Origin: Actinomycetota bacterium
GTDB taxonomy: Bacteria; Actinomycetota; Thermoleophilia; Gaiellales; Gaiellaceae
Length of the DNA stretch: 5,810 nt
NCBI GenBank assembly: GCA_013696185.1
Contig: JACCZA010000295.1
Location: forward strand, 1-5,810
Direction of reading: 5' to 3'
The translations under genes and the position numbers were made by a program. Below are positions 5,664 through 5,810 of the stretch, piece by piece; position 1 is the first letter of the stretch, and each line of letters opens with the position of its first letter. The notes beneath the pieces are model-generated. The model saw only the letters and a list, made by a program, of their open reading frames with translations, was not told where the DNA came from and searched no databases.

Positions 5664-5810
5664 ATGACCGCTGCCGTGGACCCGCTCGACGTTCTGCTCG
5701 AGCGGCGGGTGCAGGCGGCCGAGCGCTTCTTCACCGCGGAGTCGGACCGGCTCGCCCACCTCTGTCTGGCGCTGGCGGAGCGCTTCGAGCGGGGGGGCCG
5801 GCTGCTCGCG
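5664..5810 (+). CDS. SIS-domain protein, GmhA-like (N-terminal part; runs off the window)
   Basis: Only the first 49 codons are present. The predicted start M-T-A-A-V-D-P leads into a long helix (residues 8-28) and then A-L-A-E-R-F-E-R-G-G-R-L-L-A, which matches the helix and first strand that open the SIS domain of phosphoheptose isomerase GmhA. The phosphosugar-binding residues lie beyond the window. The ATG at 5664 has GGGAG 11 bases upstream. GmhA isomerises sedoheptulose 7-phosphate, but from memory SIS proteins of this kind also sit inside actinobacterial hyp (hydrogenase maturation) clusters, where their role is unclear. The gene diverges from the transporter operon. The family call rests on a short fragment. 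Confidence 0.65.
   Translation, partial: MTAAVDPLDVLLERRVQAAERFFTAESDRLAHLCLALAERFERGGRLLA

Noticed and set aside
1..5810. tRNA, rRNA, CRISPR array, insertion sequence or attachment site.
   Set aside because: No cloverleaf, regularly spaced repeats, transposase or terminal repeats were seen on either strand.

Overview
This 5.8-kb window is very GC-rich. Its dense gene packing, 4-base start/stop overlaps, GTG starts and TAnnnT boxes placed just before start codons suggest a high-GC actinobacterium. The Thermoleophilia (Gaiellales/Solirubrobacterales) are my best guess, but that placement is an inference from gene style, not a search result.

Layout. (1) Positions 18-536, minus strand: a NifU C-terminal-domain Fe-S protein. 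(2) Positions 568-1314, plus strand: a CooC-type deviant-Walker-A ATPase whose reading frame contains one internal TGA (886-888). (3) Positions 1311-1676, plus: a winged-helix protein with a Cys/His-rich tail, start/stop-overlapped with the ATPase. (4) About 1666-2049, plus: a PadR-like regulator. (5) On the minus strand, reading right to left, a peptide/nickel-family ABC importer: binding protein (5456-3846), first permease (about 3802-2864) and second permease (2867-2046), with no ATPase gene. (6) From 5664, plus strand: the first 49 codons of a SIS-domain (GmhA-like) protein that runs off the window.

The main result is in the CooC-like gene. The TGA replaces the first cysteine of the family's CxC metal-binding motif, giving G-T-G-TGA-L-C. 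Both sides of the codon align with CooC without any gap or frameshift. A hairpin starts 8 bases after the TGA: a 7-bp perfect upper stem, a 5-nt loop CGUGC and a 5-bp lower stem, with the apical loop 20 nt from the UGA. This is the position and shape expected of a bacterial SECIS element. I therefore read it as one 248-residue selenoprotein with a UxC motif, not as two genes or a pseudogene. I do not recall a described selenocysteine form of CooC.

How the parts may work together. CooC proteins are nickel-insertion ATPases. NifU-domain proteins and SIS/GmhA-like proteins occur in actinobacterial [NiFe]-hydrogenase and hyp maturation loci, and the transporter family includes nickel importers. 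The window may thus be an accessory part of a nickel-enzyme cluster: Fe-S assembly, nickel handling by a Sec-containing ATPase, a metal-responsive regulator and possibly nickel uptake. No hydrogenase or CO dehydrogenase structural gene lies in the window, so this role is inference.
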